From contig JAEETF010000038.1 in assembly GCA_016290195.1 (NCBI GenBank), positions 1 through 36,271 of the forward strand: a DNA stretch of 36,271 nucleotides, in the 5' to 3' direction. This stretch comes from Bacilli bacterium (GTDB lineage: Bacteria; Bacillota_I; Bacilli_A; RF39; UBA660). This document shows, piece by piece, positions 8,827 through 16,680 of this stretch (within the stretch, counting starts at the first letter, position 1; each line of letters opens with the position of its first letter). Below the pieces are notes generated by a model that was not told where the DNA came from, did no database searches, and was given only the letters and a program-made list of their open reading frames with translations. The translations under genes and the position numbers were made by a program.

Positions 8827-9843
8827 GTGGGGATAAATAAAAGAATACTTAATTTATTTATTATAATTTTTATAATATATTTAATATATCAAAGTAGTGG
8901 ATTATGGATAAATGTTATAAATTTATCTAAAAAAATAATATATCCACTTCTTTTTTCTTTTACACTAGCATATGCGATTTATCCCTTTTTTTTATTTTTA
9001 AAAAAAAAGAAACTGCCAAGTAGTATTTGTGTTATAATCATAATTAGTATTTTTTTTAGTATTGTTATTAGTTTTATATTATTTATAGTACCAATAATAT
9101 CTAAAGAATTATATAATCTTTTTAATAGTTTAATAGTTTTTTTAGAATATTTAATGCATAAATATAATTTAAATATAACTAGTATTGAAAATATAATATT
9201 TGATAATTTCAATATAATAACAGATAATATTCAGGTATTACCTAAAATATTTAGTAAATTATCTAGTTTTATAACACTTATATTTTTATCGTTTTCCTTT
9301 TTTATTTATATACTTATAAATATGGATAAAATAAGAGGAGTTATTAAAAATATTAGTTTAAAAAAATCACAAAAAATACTATATTTATTAATAAATATTG
9401 ATAAGGAATTAAAAGATTATTATAAAGGATTTACGAAAATTATGATTATTACATTATTTGAATATACAATATCATTTGTCATAATTGGACATCCAAATTA
9501 CTTAATATTGGGATTTTGTGCTGCAATATCTAGCTTTATTCCATATTTTGGTGGTATAATAATCAATGGTGTAGCACTTTTACTTGCTTTTGTTATTAGT
9601 AAAAGTTTGTTTATAAAAACACTTATATTATCTTTTATATTATCAATGATTGATAGTTATGTAATTAATCCCTATGTATATGGAAAAACAAATAAGATAC
9701 ATCCATTTGTATCAATACTATCCTTTTTTATAGGTAGTACATTATTTGGAATTATAGGAATAATATTTTCGATGCCAGTAACTATTATATTATTAAAGAT
9801 ATTTAAGTTTTTAAAGGAGGATTTATATGATACAAAAACCTAA
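8827..9843 (+). CDS. AI-2E family (PerM-like) membrane protein
   Basis: A 338-residue protein with about seven or eight hydrophobic helices. It has the layout of the AI-2E/PerM family: two N-terminal helix pairs, a polar domain at about 110-150, a helix hairpin, then conserved motifs near SSFIPYFGGIIINGVALLLAF and DSYVINPYVYGKTNKIHPFVSILS. Members act as transporters or exporters (AI-2 in E. coli TqsA, Na+/H+ in some Bacilli); the substrate cannot be told here. Start is GTG 8827 after AAGGG at 8814-8818. The gene sits between rel and hisS, where Bacillus has dtd, and overlaps hisS by 17 nt, so it belongs to the operon. Confidence 0.85.
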   Translation: MGINKRILNLFIIIFIIYLIYQSSGLWINVINLSKKIIYPLLFSFTLAYAIYPFFLFLKKKKLPSSICVIIIISIFFSIVISFILFIVPIISKELYNLFNSLIVFLEYLMHKYNLNITSIENIIFDNFNIITDNIQVLPKIFSKLSSFITLIFLSFSFFIYILINMDKIRGVIKNISLKKSQKILYLLINIDKELKDYYKGFTKIMIITLFEYTISFVIIGHPNYLILGFCAAISSFIPYFGGIIINGVALLLAFVISKSLFIKTLILSFILSMIDSYVINPYVYGKTNKIHPFVSILSFFIGSTLFGIIGIIFSMPVTIILLKIFKFLKEDLYDTKT

Positions 9844-11089
9844 AGGAACATATGATGTTTATGGAGAAAAAGGTAAACAAATATTATATATTGAAAAATT
9901 ATTTAAATGTTTAATGAGTAAATATAATTATGAATATTTTAAAACACCTATTTTTGAAGCTAGTGAATTATTTCATAGAGGAGTCGGAGAAACTAGTGAT
10001 ATTGTTTCGAAAGAAACATATGATTTTAAAGATCGTGGTGATAGAAATATGACTTTAAGACCAGAAGGTACTGCTGGTATTGTTAGAAGTTATATTGAAA
10101 ATAAATTATATGGTAATGGTGGTTTAACTAAAGCTTGGTATTATGGTTCTATGTATCGTTATGAAAGACCACAATCAGGACGTTTTAGAGAATTTAATCA
10201 ATTTGGTGTAGAAGCATTTGGAAGTAATGATCCTGCTCTTGATGCCGAAATAATTAGTATTCCTGTAACGCTTTATAAGATGTTAGGTTTAAAAGGAATT
10301 AAAGTAAATATCAATACACTTGGTGATAATGAATCAAGAAATAATTATCGTAATGCTTTAATTGAACATTTTAGACCACATCTTGATGAATTATGTGAAG
10401 ATTGTAAAAATCGTTTTGAAAAAAATCCTCTTCGTTTACTTGATTGTAAACAAGATAAAGATTTAGAAGTAATGAAAACAGCTCCTAAAATTATTGATTA
10501 CCTAAATGAAGAAAGTAGAAAACACTTTGAACTAGTTCAAGAATATTTAACACAAATGAATATAGATTATAAAGTTAATCCAGGTGTTGTTAGAGGACTT
10601 GATTATTACACACATACCGTATTTGAAGTAGAAGCTGATATTGAAGGATTTGGTAGTCAAAATGTTTTATGTGGTGGTGGAAGATATAATAATTTAGTAG
10701 AAACACTTGGTGGACCATCAGTTCCAGGTGTTGGATTCGCATTTGGTCTAGAAAGACTTCTTGCAGCATTAGAAGCAGAAAAAATTAATTTAGAGGATGA
10801 AGAACAAATTGATTTTTATATTATTCCAGTGGATGAAACAGTAAAAGCTTATGGAATGAATGTTTTAAATTTACTTAGAATTAATGGATTTAATGGTGAT
10901 ATTGATTATTTAAATAGAAGTATAAAAGCTAATTTTAAAACTGTAGATCGCTTAAATCCAAAATATATTATTATAATTGGTGAAGATGAAGTAAAAAATA
11001 AATTAGTTACTATAAAAAATAATAGTACTAAAGAAGAAGTTAAAATTAAAATAGATGAATTAATTGATTATTTAGATAATCAAGATTAA
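9827..11089 (+). CDS. hisS: Histidyl-tRNA synthetase
   Basis: A 420-residue class II synthetase that charges tRNA-His. Motif 2 region MTLRPEGTAGIVR and YRYERPQSGRFREFNQFGVEAFG, the histidine-A motif VRGLDYYTHTVFEV and motif 3 PGVGFAFGLERLL are all present, and the C-terminal anticodon-binding domain (about 330-420) is complete. ATG 9827 lies behind AAAGGAGG and overlaps the AI-2E gene, showing translational coupling. The hisS-aspS pair is conserved in Bacilli. No T-box or other leader is seen upstream, since the gene is internal to an operon. Confidence 0.96.
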   Translation: MIQKPKGTYDVYGEKGKQILYIEKLFKCLMSKYNYEYFKTPIFEASELFHRGVGETSDIVSKETYDFKDRGDRNMTLRPEGTAGIVRSYIENKLYGNGGLTKAWYYGSMYRYERPQSGRFREFNQFGVEAFGSNDPALDAEIISIPVTLYKMLGLKGIKVNINTLGDNESRNNYRNALIEHFRPHLDELCEDCKNRFEKNPLRLLDCKQDKDLEVMKTAPKIIDYLNEESRKHFELVQEYLTQMNIDYKVNPGVVRGLDYYTHTVFEVEADIEGFGSQNVLCGGGRYNNLVETLGGPSVPGVGFAFGLERLLAALEAEKINLEDEEQIDFYIIPVDETVKAYGMNVLNLLRINGFNGDIDYLNRSIKANFKTVDRLNPKYIIIIGEDEVKNKLVTIKNNSTKEEVKIKIDELIDYLDNQD

Positions 11090-11100
11090 TGAGGTGTAGT

Positions 11101-12414
11101 ATGGATAAAATATATATGAAAGATTTAAAAAATTGTTTAGGACAAAAAATAGAAATACAAGCATTTGTAGATAATATACGTAATTTACAATATGTACAAT
11201 TTGTAATATTAAGAGATAGTACTGGTAAATTACAAATGACTATTGAAAAAAATGAAGATAATAGTAAATTAGTAGAAATAATTGATAATCTAACACTAGA
11301 AAGTACTATTAAAGTAGTAGGTACTTTAATGGATAGCCCTAAGGTAAAATTAAATGGTATGGAATTAATACCAGAAAGTATTGAAGTAACATCAAAGTCA
11401 CTTCCTGAACTTCCAATAGATATTAAAAATAAAGATAATACATTAAGAGAAACAAGACTTGATTATCGTTTCTTAGATTTAAGACGTGAAGATAATAATT
11501 TATTGTTTAAATGTGAAACATTACTTGAACATGCATTAAGAGAATATTGTATTAATAATAATTTTATGGAAATACATTCTCCTAAGATTGCTGCAGGAGC
11601 AGCTGAAAGTGGTGCTGAAGTATTTAAAATAGATTATTTTGGACAAACTGCTTGTTTATCACAATCTCCACAATTCTATAAACAAATGGCTATGGCATCA
11701 GGATTTGATAAAGTATTTGAAATAGGACCAGCATTTAGAGCAGAAAACTCACATACAAGTTATCATGCTACTGAAATTAATATGGCTGATGTTGAAATAT
11801 CTTGGATTAAATCTTTTGAAGATGTAATGGATTTTGAAGAAGCATGGATTAAATATGGAATTGATAAACTAAAAGAAAAATATGGTGAAGAAATAGAAAA
11901 AACATTTGGTGTTAAATTAAGTGACACAAGTGTAAAAATACCTAGAATTACTTTTAAAGAAGCTAAACAAATATTAAAAGATGAATTTAATTATATTGGT
12001 GAAAAAGAAGAAGATTTTGAACGTAAAGAAGAAAATTTATTATGTGAATTTGCTAAAAAGAAATATAATTGTGATTTCATCTTTGTAACTAAATTTCCAT
12101 TTAGTGCAAGACCTTTTTATCATATGTTAGATGAAGAAGGACTTACTAATAGTTATGATTTATTATTTAAAGGTGTTGAAATTACTACTGGTGCTCAAAG
12201 AGAACACAGAGTTGATATTCTAGAAAAACAAATGGTAGAAAAAGATATAAATCCAGAATCACTTGCATTCTATTTAGATTTCTTTAGATATGGTTGTCCT
12301 CCACATGGTGGATTCGCAATCGGAGTTGCTAGAGTATTAATGCAAATATTTGAAATAGATAATATTCGTGAAGCTACATTTATTTATAGAGGACCAACTA
12401 GATTAAATCCATAA
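11101..12414 (+). CDS. aspS: Archaeal-type aspartyl-tRNA synthetase (AspS2-like)
   Basis: The ORF track starts at 11089, but that ATG has no ribosome binding site; ATG 11101 follows GAGGTG and gives 437 residues. That is the short archaeal/eukaryotic AspRS form (OB-fold anticodon domain, then class II core) and lacks the GAD insertion of the bacterial AspRS of about 590 residues. Motif 2 is FRAENSHTSYHATE and motif 3 is GGFAIGVARVLMQI..RGPTRLNP. Enzymes of this type in bacteria are often non-discriminating, charging both tRNA-Asp and tRNA-Asn, which requires GatCAB; that is inferred. Odd residues: TSYH where this subfamily usually has TSRH, and AR rather than ER in motif 3. AsnRS is the main alternative; YHATE..DVEISW favours AspRS. 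Confidence 0.8.
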   Translation: MDKIYMKDLKNCLGQKIEIQAFVDNIRNLQYVQFVILRDSTGKLQMTIEKNEDNSKLVEIIDNLTLESTIKVVGTLMDSPKVKLNGMELIPESIEVTSKSLPELPIDIKNKDNTLRETRLDYRFLDLRREDNNLLFKCETLLEHALREYCINNNFMEIHSPKIAAGAAESGAEVFKIDYFGQTACLSQSPQFYKQMAMASGFDKVFEIGPAFRAENSHTSYHATEINMADVEISWIKSFEDVMDFEEAWIKYGIDKLKEKYGEEIEKTFGVKLSDTSVKIPRITFKEAKQILKDEFNYIGEKEEDFERKEENLLCEFAKKKYNCDFIFVTKFPFSARPFYHMLDEEGLTNSYDLLFKGVEITTGAQREHRVDILEKQMVEKDINPESLAFYLDFFRYGCPPHGGFAIGVARVLMQIFEIDNIREATFIYRGPTRLNP

Positions 12415-12427
12415 GGAAATGGTGAGA

Positions 12428-12802
12428 ATGAATAAATTTTTTGATGATAAAGTAATGTCAAATGAACTTGTACATGATTTTCCTAAAGATTTTAGAAATA
12501 TATGTACTAGTGTAGTAACTAAAATAGGTGTAGAAGCAAAAGGATTATCAGCAATTAAAGTAAGAGATGCTGGACCACTTACACATTTAATAACTTTCTT
12601 ACTTTTAAAACAATATCAATTACAGTTTTCATATGGTGATGCGAAAATAACAAGTGCTTCATTTTATGACAAAGATAAAAATCCTGTACTTAGTCTTGCA
12701 GATGTAAGCAGTGAAGAAGTAATTTCTTTATTAAAAACAGTTATTGAAGAAACCATTGAAAGAGATAATATGATAGAAAATACAAGAAAAAGAAGCAAAT
12801 AG
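12428..12802 (+). CDS. Conserved-looking hypothetical cytosolic protein
   Basis: I do not recognise this family. The protein is about 124 residues, with no signal peptide or membrane helix. It has a mixed alpha/beta pattern: NELVHDFPKDFRNICTSVVTKIG, then IKVRDAGPLTHLITFLLLKQYQLQFSYGDA, and a charged helix at the C-terminus ending KRSK. ATG 12428 (AAGGAA at 12413-12418, spacing 9) is preferred over the track start at 12419, which would leave no space after the ribosome binding site. It follows aspS by 13 nt and ends the operon at a terminator. Coding capacity is supported by tight packing and composition like its neighbours. Confidence 0.65.
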   Translation: MNKFFDDKVMSNELVHDFPKDFRNICTSVVTKIGVEAKGLSAIKVRDAGPLTHLITFLLLKQYQLQFSYGDAKITSASFYDKDKNPVLSLADVSSEEVISLLKTVIEETIERDNMIENTRKRSK

Positions 12803-12813
12803 CTTCTTTTTTT
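12789..12813 (+). terminator. Terminator of the comN-to-aspS operon
   Basis: aaagaagc/gcttcttt stem with a 5-nt loop, then T residues. The left arm lies in the last codons of the preceding gene. Confidence 0.85.
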
Positions 12814-12838
12814 GTATATCAAATGTGAAGTATAGAGT

Positions 12839-12873
12839 AGTGTGTATACAAACATACTATTATTTGGTATAAT
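12839..12873 (+). promoter_or_regulatory. Promoter of the large surface protein with overlapping inverted repeat
   Basis: TATAAT at 12868-12873 with a weak -35 (tataca, 12845-12850) and 17-nt spacing. An imperfect inverted repeat agtgtgt/acatact (12839-12858, one mismatch) covers the -35 region and could be an operator. The promoter is fairly clear; the operator is speculative. Confidence 0.5.
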
Positions 12874-12900
12874 ATATAATATAGGAATGGAGGTATGAAT

Positions 12901-15900
12901 ATGAAGAAATTATTAAGTATTTTACTAATATTTGCTTTTTTATCGCCATATTTTATGCCTCTTTCAATTGTATTTGCTGCTACTGATGAATATGCAGTAA
13001 TTGCTATTAAAAGTAATGGATCAGTTACAGAAGTTGGAAAATATAGTGAATATAGTAGTGCTAAAACAGCTATGAATAATTATAATTCAACAGAATCAGA
13101 TGTTGCTGCTATTACTAGAAATGGTGTTTTAGTATATGTGAAATATGGTGTATTTAGACCAAATGCAGATTATTCTACACTTACATTTTCATCAGATTAT
13201 GGCAGTAGATATATTAGTCCAAATTATAATAATGATGCAGTATTTCTAGATTATGATCCATCAACTAATAAAGTAGAATTTATGCTTTCTGGTGTTAGAG
13301 GATGGACTAGTGTGGAAAATGGGATGATATATCCAATTTCTTATATTACAGATGGTAGTAATACTTCATTTGATCCAAATAAAAAATATGTCCGTATTCT
13401 TTATTCCGGAGGAATAAGATTTAGAGAAGGACCTGGTACAAACTATAATCAAATAGGTTGTAATGGAGCTAATAGATGTACAACTGCTCAAGGTGGAATG
13501 TGGGCAACAGTTGGTGCTATTTATGAATGGTTAAATTATGGTAATGTTGTTAGCAATGAAGGATATGATTGGTATCAAGTTAAAATAAATGGAAAAGTAG
13601 GTTATATTGCTAATGAAGTAGCTACTCATGACCTTGAAGAATATAGTGTTAATTTGGGTACAAAACAAGACCTTCAAACATATTATTATGTAAATGGTAA
13701 TGGTGAATTATATCATCAATATTACATTGCTGATAAATATATTGGTTATATTCGTATTGGAAAAGCACCTTTATATTTAACAAGTGATAAAATTTATTAT
13801 AGTTTTGATGGCAATTATTTTTATACTAGTTTTGCTACTATGGTTAATGACTTAAGAAATAATAATCATAATAATGCGGTTAATAAAATGGCATATTATA
13901 ATTATTATCAATATTTACCAACAAGATCTAGAACTAATTATGATGCAAATAATTTAAATAGTTATATTGGTTTTAATTCTAAAATTAATAGAACTGATTT
14001 TTATGAATTAAGATATAATGAACAAAAACAAACATATAAGTGGACTGCTAAAGATGGATGGGATGATTTCCCATCTGGACAATCAATGTTATATGGTGAA
14101 GGTGAAAATTTAATTTATTCACAAGAACAATATGGTGTTAATGCTGCTACAACACTTGCGATTTCTATAACTGAAAGTGGTTGGGGAAGAAGCTATATGT
14201 CAGTTCGTGAATATAATATATTTGGTCATGGTGCTTTTGATAATGCTCCAGATGAAAATGCTGCAAGTTATGAATCAATTGGAGCAGCAATAAATTCTCA
14301 TGCATTCAATTATATTGCTCTTAATTATGGTAATCCAATTGATGGTTGGTGTTATAATGGTAGCCATTATGGTAATAAACTTAGTGGTAATAACGTCATG
14401 TATGCGTCTGATGCTTATTGGGGCGAGAAAATGGCAAGCAATTATTATTCACTTGATAAGAATTATGGTTTCCAAGATTATAATCGTTTATTAATTGGTA
14501 TTAAAGAAAGTGCTGCATCTGCACCTGTTTATAGTAGTGCTACTACAAAGAGTGTTAAATACTATGATTTAAAAGCTGCTCCAAATATTCCAGTTATTAT
14601 TTTAGGAGAAGTAAAAGGTGAAGAAATAAATGGTAACAGTGTTTGGTATAAAATACAAAGTGATGTACCAATTAATGAAAAACGTGAACTTGTTGATTTA
14701 AATTTAGGTACATATAATTTTGATACAAGTTATGCTTATATACATTCATCTTATATTGTAAAACAAAATAAAGAACCAATTATTAGTGCTACAAATAAAG
14801 AAATAGTTGGTGGTAAAACATTTAATCCTCTTGAAGGAGTAACGGCTTATGACATATTAGATGGAGATGTAACTTCTAAGATTGTAGTCAAGTCAAATAA
14901 AGTAGATACAAATAAAGTAGGAGTTTATGATGTTACATATACAGTAACAGATAGTGAAAATAATACTGCTACTAAAACAATAAAAGTTACAGTACTTTCT
15001 AGTAAACCAACAATATCTGCTGAAAATAAAACTATTGACGGTGGTAAAGCATTTAACGCACTTGAAGGAGTAACTGCTTATGATACAACAGATGGTGATA
15101 TAACATCTAAAATAGTTGTTAAATCAAATAAAGTAGATATAAATAATGCTGGAATATATGATGTTACATACAGTGTAACTGATAGTGATAAAAATACTAC
15201 TGAAAAAACAATAAAAGTTACAGTAACATTTGGTAAACCAATCATAAGTGCAAGTAATAGAGATGTTAGTATTAATTCTAAATTTAATCCTTTAGAAGGA
15301 GTAACAGCAGTTGATTATGCAGGAAAAGATATTACATCTAGTGTTAAAGTAAAAGAAAATACTGTTGATACTTCAAAAGCAGGAACATATAAAGTAACAT
15401 ATAGTGTAACTGATGATAAAAATAATAATGTTGAAAAAACAATTACTATTGTTGTATTATCTGCTAAACCAGAAATAGTAGCTGAAAATAAAACAATAAT
15501 TATGTATGATATATTTGATCCTTTAGCTGGTGTTACTGCTAGTGATAGAGAAGATGGAAATGTTACTTCTAAAATAGTTGTTAAAGAAAATAAAGTTGAT
15601 ATTGGAAAAGCAGGAACATATAAAGTAACATATAGTGTAACAGATAGTAATAATAATACAACTACTAAAACTATTGATGTAACAGTTAATAAATCAAATT
15701 ATAAAGAAACTGATAATTTATATTATTTTGATTCAATGAAAATTGTTGATAATAAATTAAGAATTAAAGGTTCTATGGCACTTGTTAATGTAAATAATAG
15801 TTTAGAAAGTAATATCAAATATACACTTGTAATGACAAATGAAATAGATGGTTCAAAGATATATCAAGATATACCTAGAATTACTGATAAAAATAATATG

Positions 15901-16638
15901 CCATTTATTATTGATAGTGATCCAGGATTTGATTATACATATTCATGGTTTGATGGTGAAATAGATTTAACAAATGTTCCATATGGTGATTATTCTCTTT
16001 CATTAGTTGCTCATAGTAATACTTTTATTTCATCAATAACACTTACTAATATATTTGGTGCACCAATGCCAAATGTATATAAAACAACTGGTAAAGAAGT
16101 ATTAATAAGAAATGAATATGAAACAAGAAATGCACCAATACAGTTATTTGTTCGTGAAAAAATATTAACTGATAAAACTGCAGATTCTAATTATAATATT
16201 TATAATGAATATAGTACTATTAATATTAAAAATGATATTTTAAATATAAAAGGTGCTTCACATATAATAGGTGGTAATTATGCATCTGATACTAAAGTGA
16301 CAAGAACTCTTGTATTTGAAAATATCAATACATTTGAAAGGTATACATATGATATAGGAAGTATTACAACAGGTGATTATACAATTGAACTTCGTGCTTC
16401 AGATGGATTTGATAAAACTAGAGCATGGTATGAAACTGCTATTAATATTGCTGATTTACCAGTAGGTACATATAGCATTTTAATAGCTACATCATCTAAT
16501 GTTTCTGATTTTGGTGAATTACAAGATATCTTTAATAGAAAAATAGACGTAACAGCAACTATTAATGGTAAGAAGTATTCATTCAATGTTAATACTGATA
16601 AAAGATATAGAATAGAGCTTAAAGTTGAAAAGAATTAA
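12901..16638 (+). CDS. Large secreted SH3/glucosaminidase/Ig-like cell-wall protein
   Basis: A secreted protein of 1245 residues from ATG 12901; the track start 12895 directly abuts the GGAGG and is unlikely. Order: signal peptide (about 1-27, ending VFAA); an unrecognised region; a bacterial SH3-like domain (about 150-240, VRILYSGGIRFREGPGTNYNQIG); a GH73-type glucosaminidase (about 395-540) with the likely catalytic Glu425 in ITESGWGRS; a short region; four tandem Ig-like repeats of about 75 residues (DUF5011 type, about 625-930); then two copies of a C-terminal domain of about 120 residues that I do not recognise. It probably cuts the glycan strand of peptidoglycan at the cell surface. There is no LPXTG or SLH anchor, so retention may come from SH3 or the C-terminal domains. 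Confidence 0.85.
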   Translation: MKKLLSILLIFAFLSPYFMPLSIVFAATDEYAVIAIKSNGSVTEVGKYSEYSSAKTAMNNYNSTESDVAAITRNGVLVYVKYGVFRPNADYSTLTFSSDYGSRYISPNYNNDAVFLDYDPSTNKVEFMLSGVRGWTSVENGMIYPISYITDGSNTSFDPNKKYVRILYSGGIRFREGPGTNYNQIGCNGANRCTTAQGGMWATVGAIYEWLNYGNVVSNEGYDWYQVKINGKVGYIANEVATHDLEEYSVNLGTKQDLQTYYYVNGNGELYHQYYIADKYIGYIRIGKAPLYLTSDKIYYSFDGNYFYTSFATMVNDLRNNNHNNAVNKMAYYNYYQYLPTRSRTNYDANNLNSYIGFNSKINRTDFYELRYNEQKQTYKWTAKDGWDDFPSGQSMLYGEGENLIYSQEQYGVNAATTLAISITESGWGRSYMSVREYNIFGHGAFDNAPDENAASYESIGAAINSHAFNYIALNYGNPIDGWCYNGSHYGNKLSGNNVMYASDAYWGEKMASNYYSLDKNYGFQDYNRLLIGIKESAASAPVYSSATTKSVKYYDLKAAPNIPVIILGEVKGEEINGNSVWYKIQSDVPINEKRELVDLNLGTYNFDTSYAYIHSSYIVKQNKEPIISATNKEIVGGKTFNPLEGVTAYDILDGDVTSKIVVKSNKVDTNKVGVYDVTYTVTDSENNTATKTIKVTVLSSKPTISAENKTIDGGKAFNALEGVTAYDTTDGDITSKIVVKSNKVDINNAGIYDVTYSVTDSDKNTTEKTIKVTVTFGKPIISASNRDVSINSKFNPLEGVTAVDYAGKDITSSVKVKENTVDTSKAGTYKVTYSVTDDKNNNVEKTITIVVLSAKPEIVAENKTIIMYDIFDPLAGVTASDREDGNVTSKIVVKENKVDIGKAGTYKVTYSVTDSNNNTTTKTIDVTVNKSNYKETDNLYYFDSMKIVDNKLRIKGSMALVNVNNSLESNIKYTLVMTNEIDGSKIYQDIPRITDKNNMPFIIDSDPGFDYTYSWFDGEIDLTNVPYGDYSLSLVAHSNTFISSITLTNIFGAPMPNVYKTTGKEVLIRNEYETRNAPIQLFVREKILTDKTADSNYNIYNEYSTINIKNDILNIKGASHIIGGNYASDTKVTRTLVFENINTFERYTYDIGSITTGDYTIELRASDGFDKTRAWYETAINIADLPVGTYSILIATSSNVSDFGELQDIFNRKIDVTATINGKKYSFNVNTDKRYRIELKVEKN
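14776..15690 (+). repeat. Four tandem Ig-like repeats inside the surface protein
   Basis: Each unit has the pattern KPxIxAxNK, FNPLEGVTAxD, DGDVTSKIVVKxNKVD, GxYxVTYSVTDSxNNT, TIxVTV. Units 1 and 2 are nearly the same in protein sequence; unit 3 lacks the DG pair (AGKDITSSVKV). This is the usual spacer/stalk form of secreted Gram-positive proteins. Confidence 0.85.
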
Positions 16639-16649
16639 GCTCTTTTTTT
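16614..16649 (+). terminator. Terminator of the large surface protein gene
   Basis: agagctta (16614-16621) pairs with taagctct (16636-16643), followed by six T. The left arm is coding sequence. Confidence 0.8.
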
Positions 16650-16652
16650 GTA

Positions 16653-16680
16653 TAAAAAAACATTAGCTTAGCTAATGTTT
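16653..16680 (-). terminator. Terminator of the convergent PASTA gene
   Basis: Perfect aaacattagc/gctaatgttt stem with a 3-nt loop. On the minus strand it is followed by a run of T (seen as A residues at 16654-16660). It stands back to back with the plus-strand terminator. Confidence 0.8.

Noticed and set aside
14300-14494. 64-aa plus-strand ORF inside the wall protein gene
   Set aside because: Shadow frame of the glucosaminidase domain, with no ribosome binding site.
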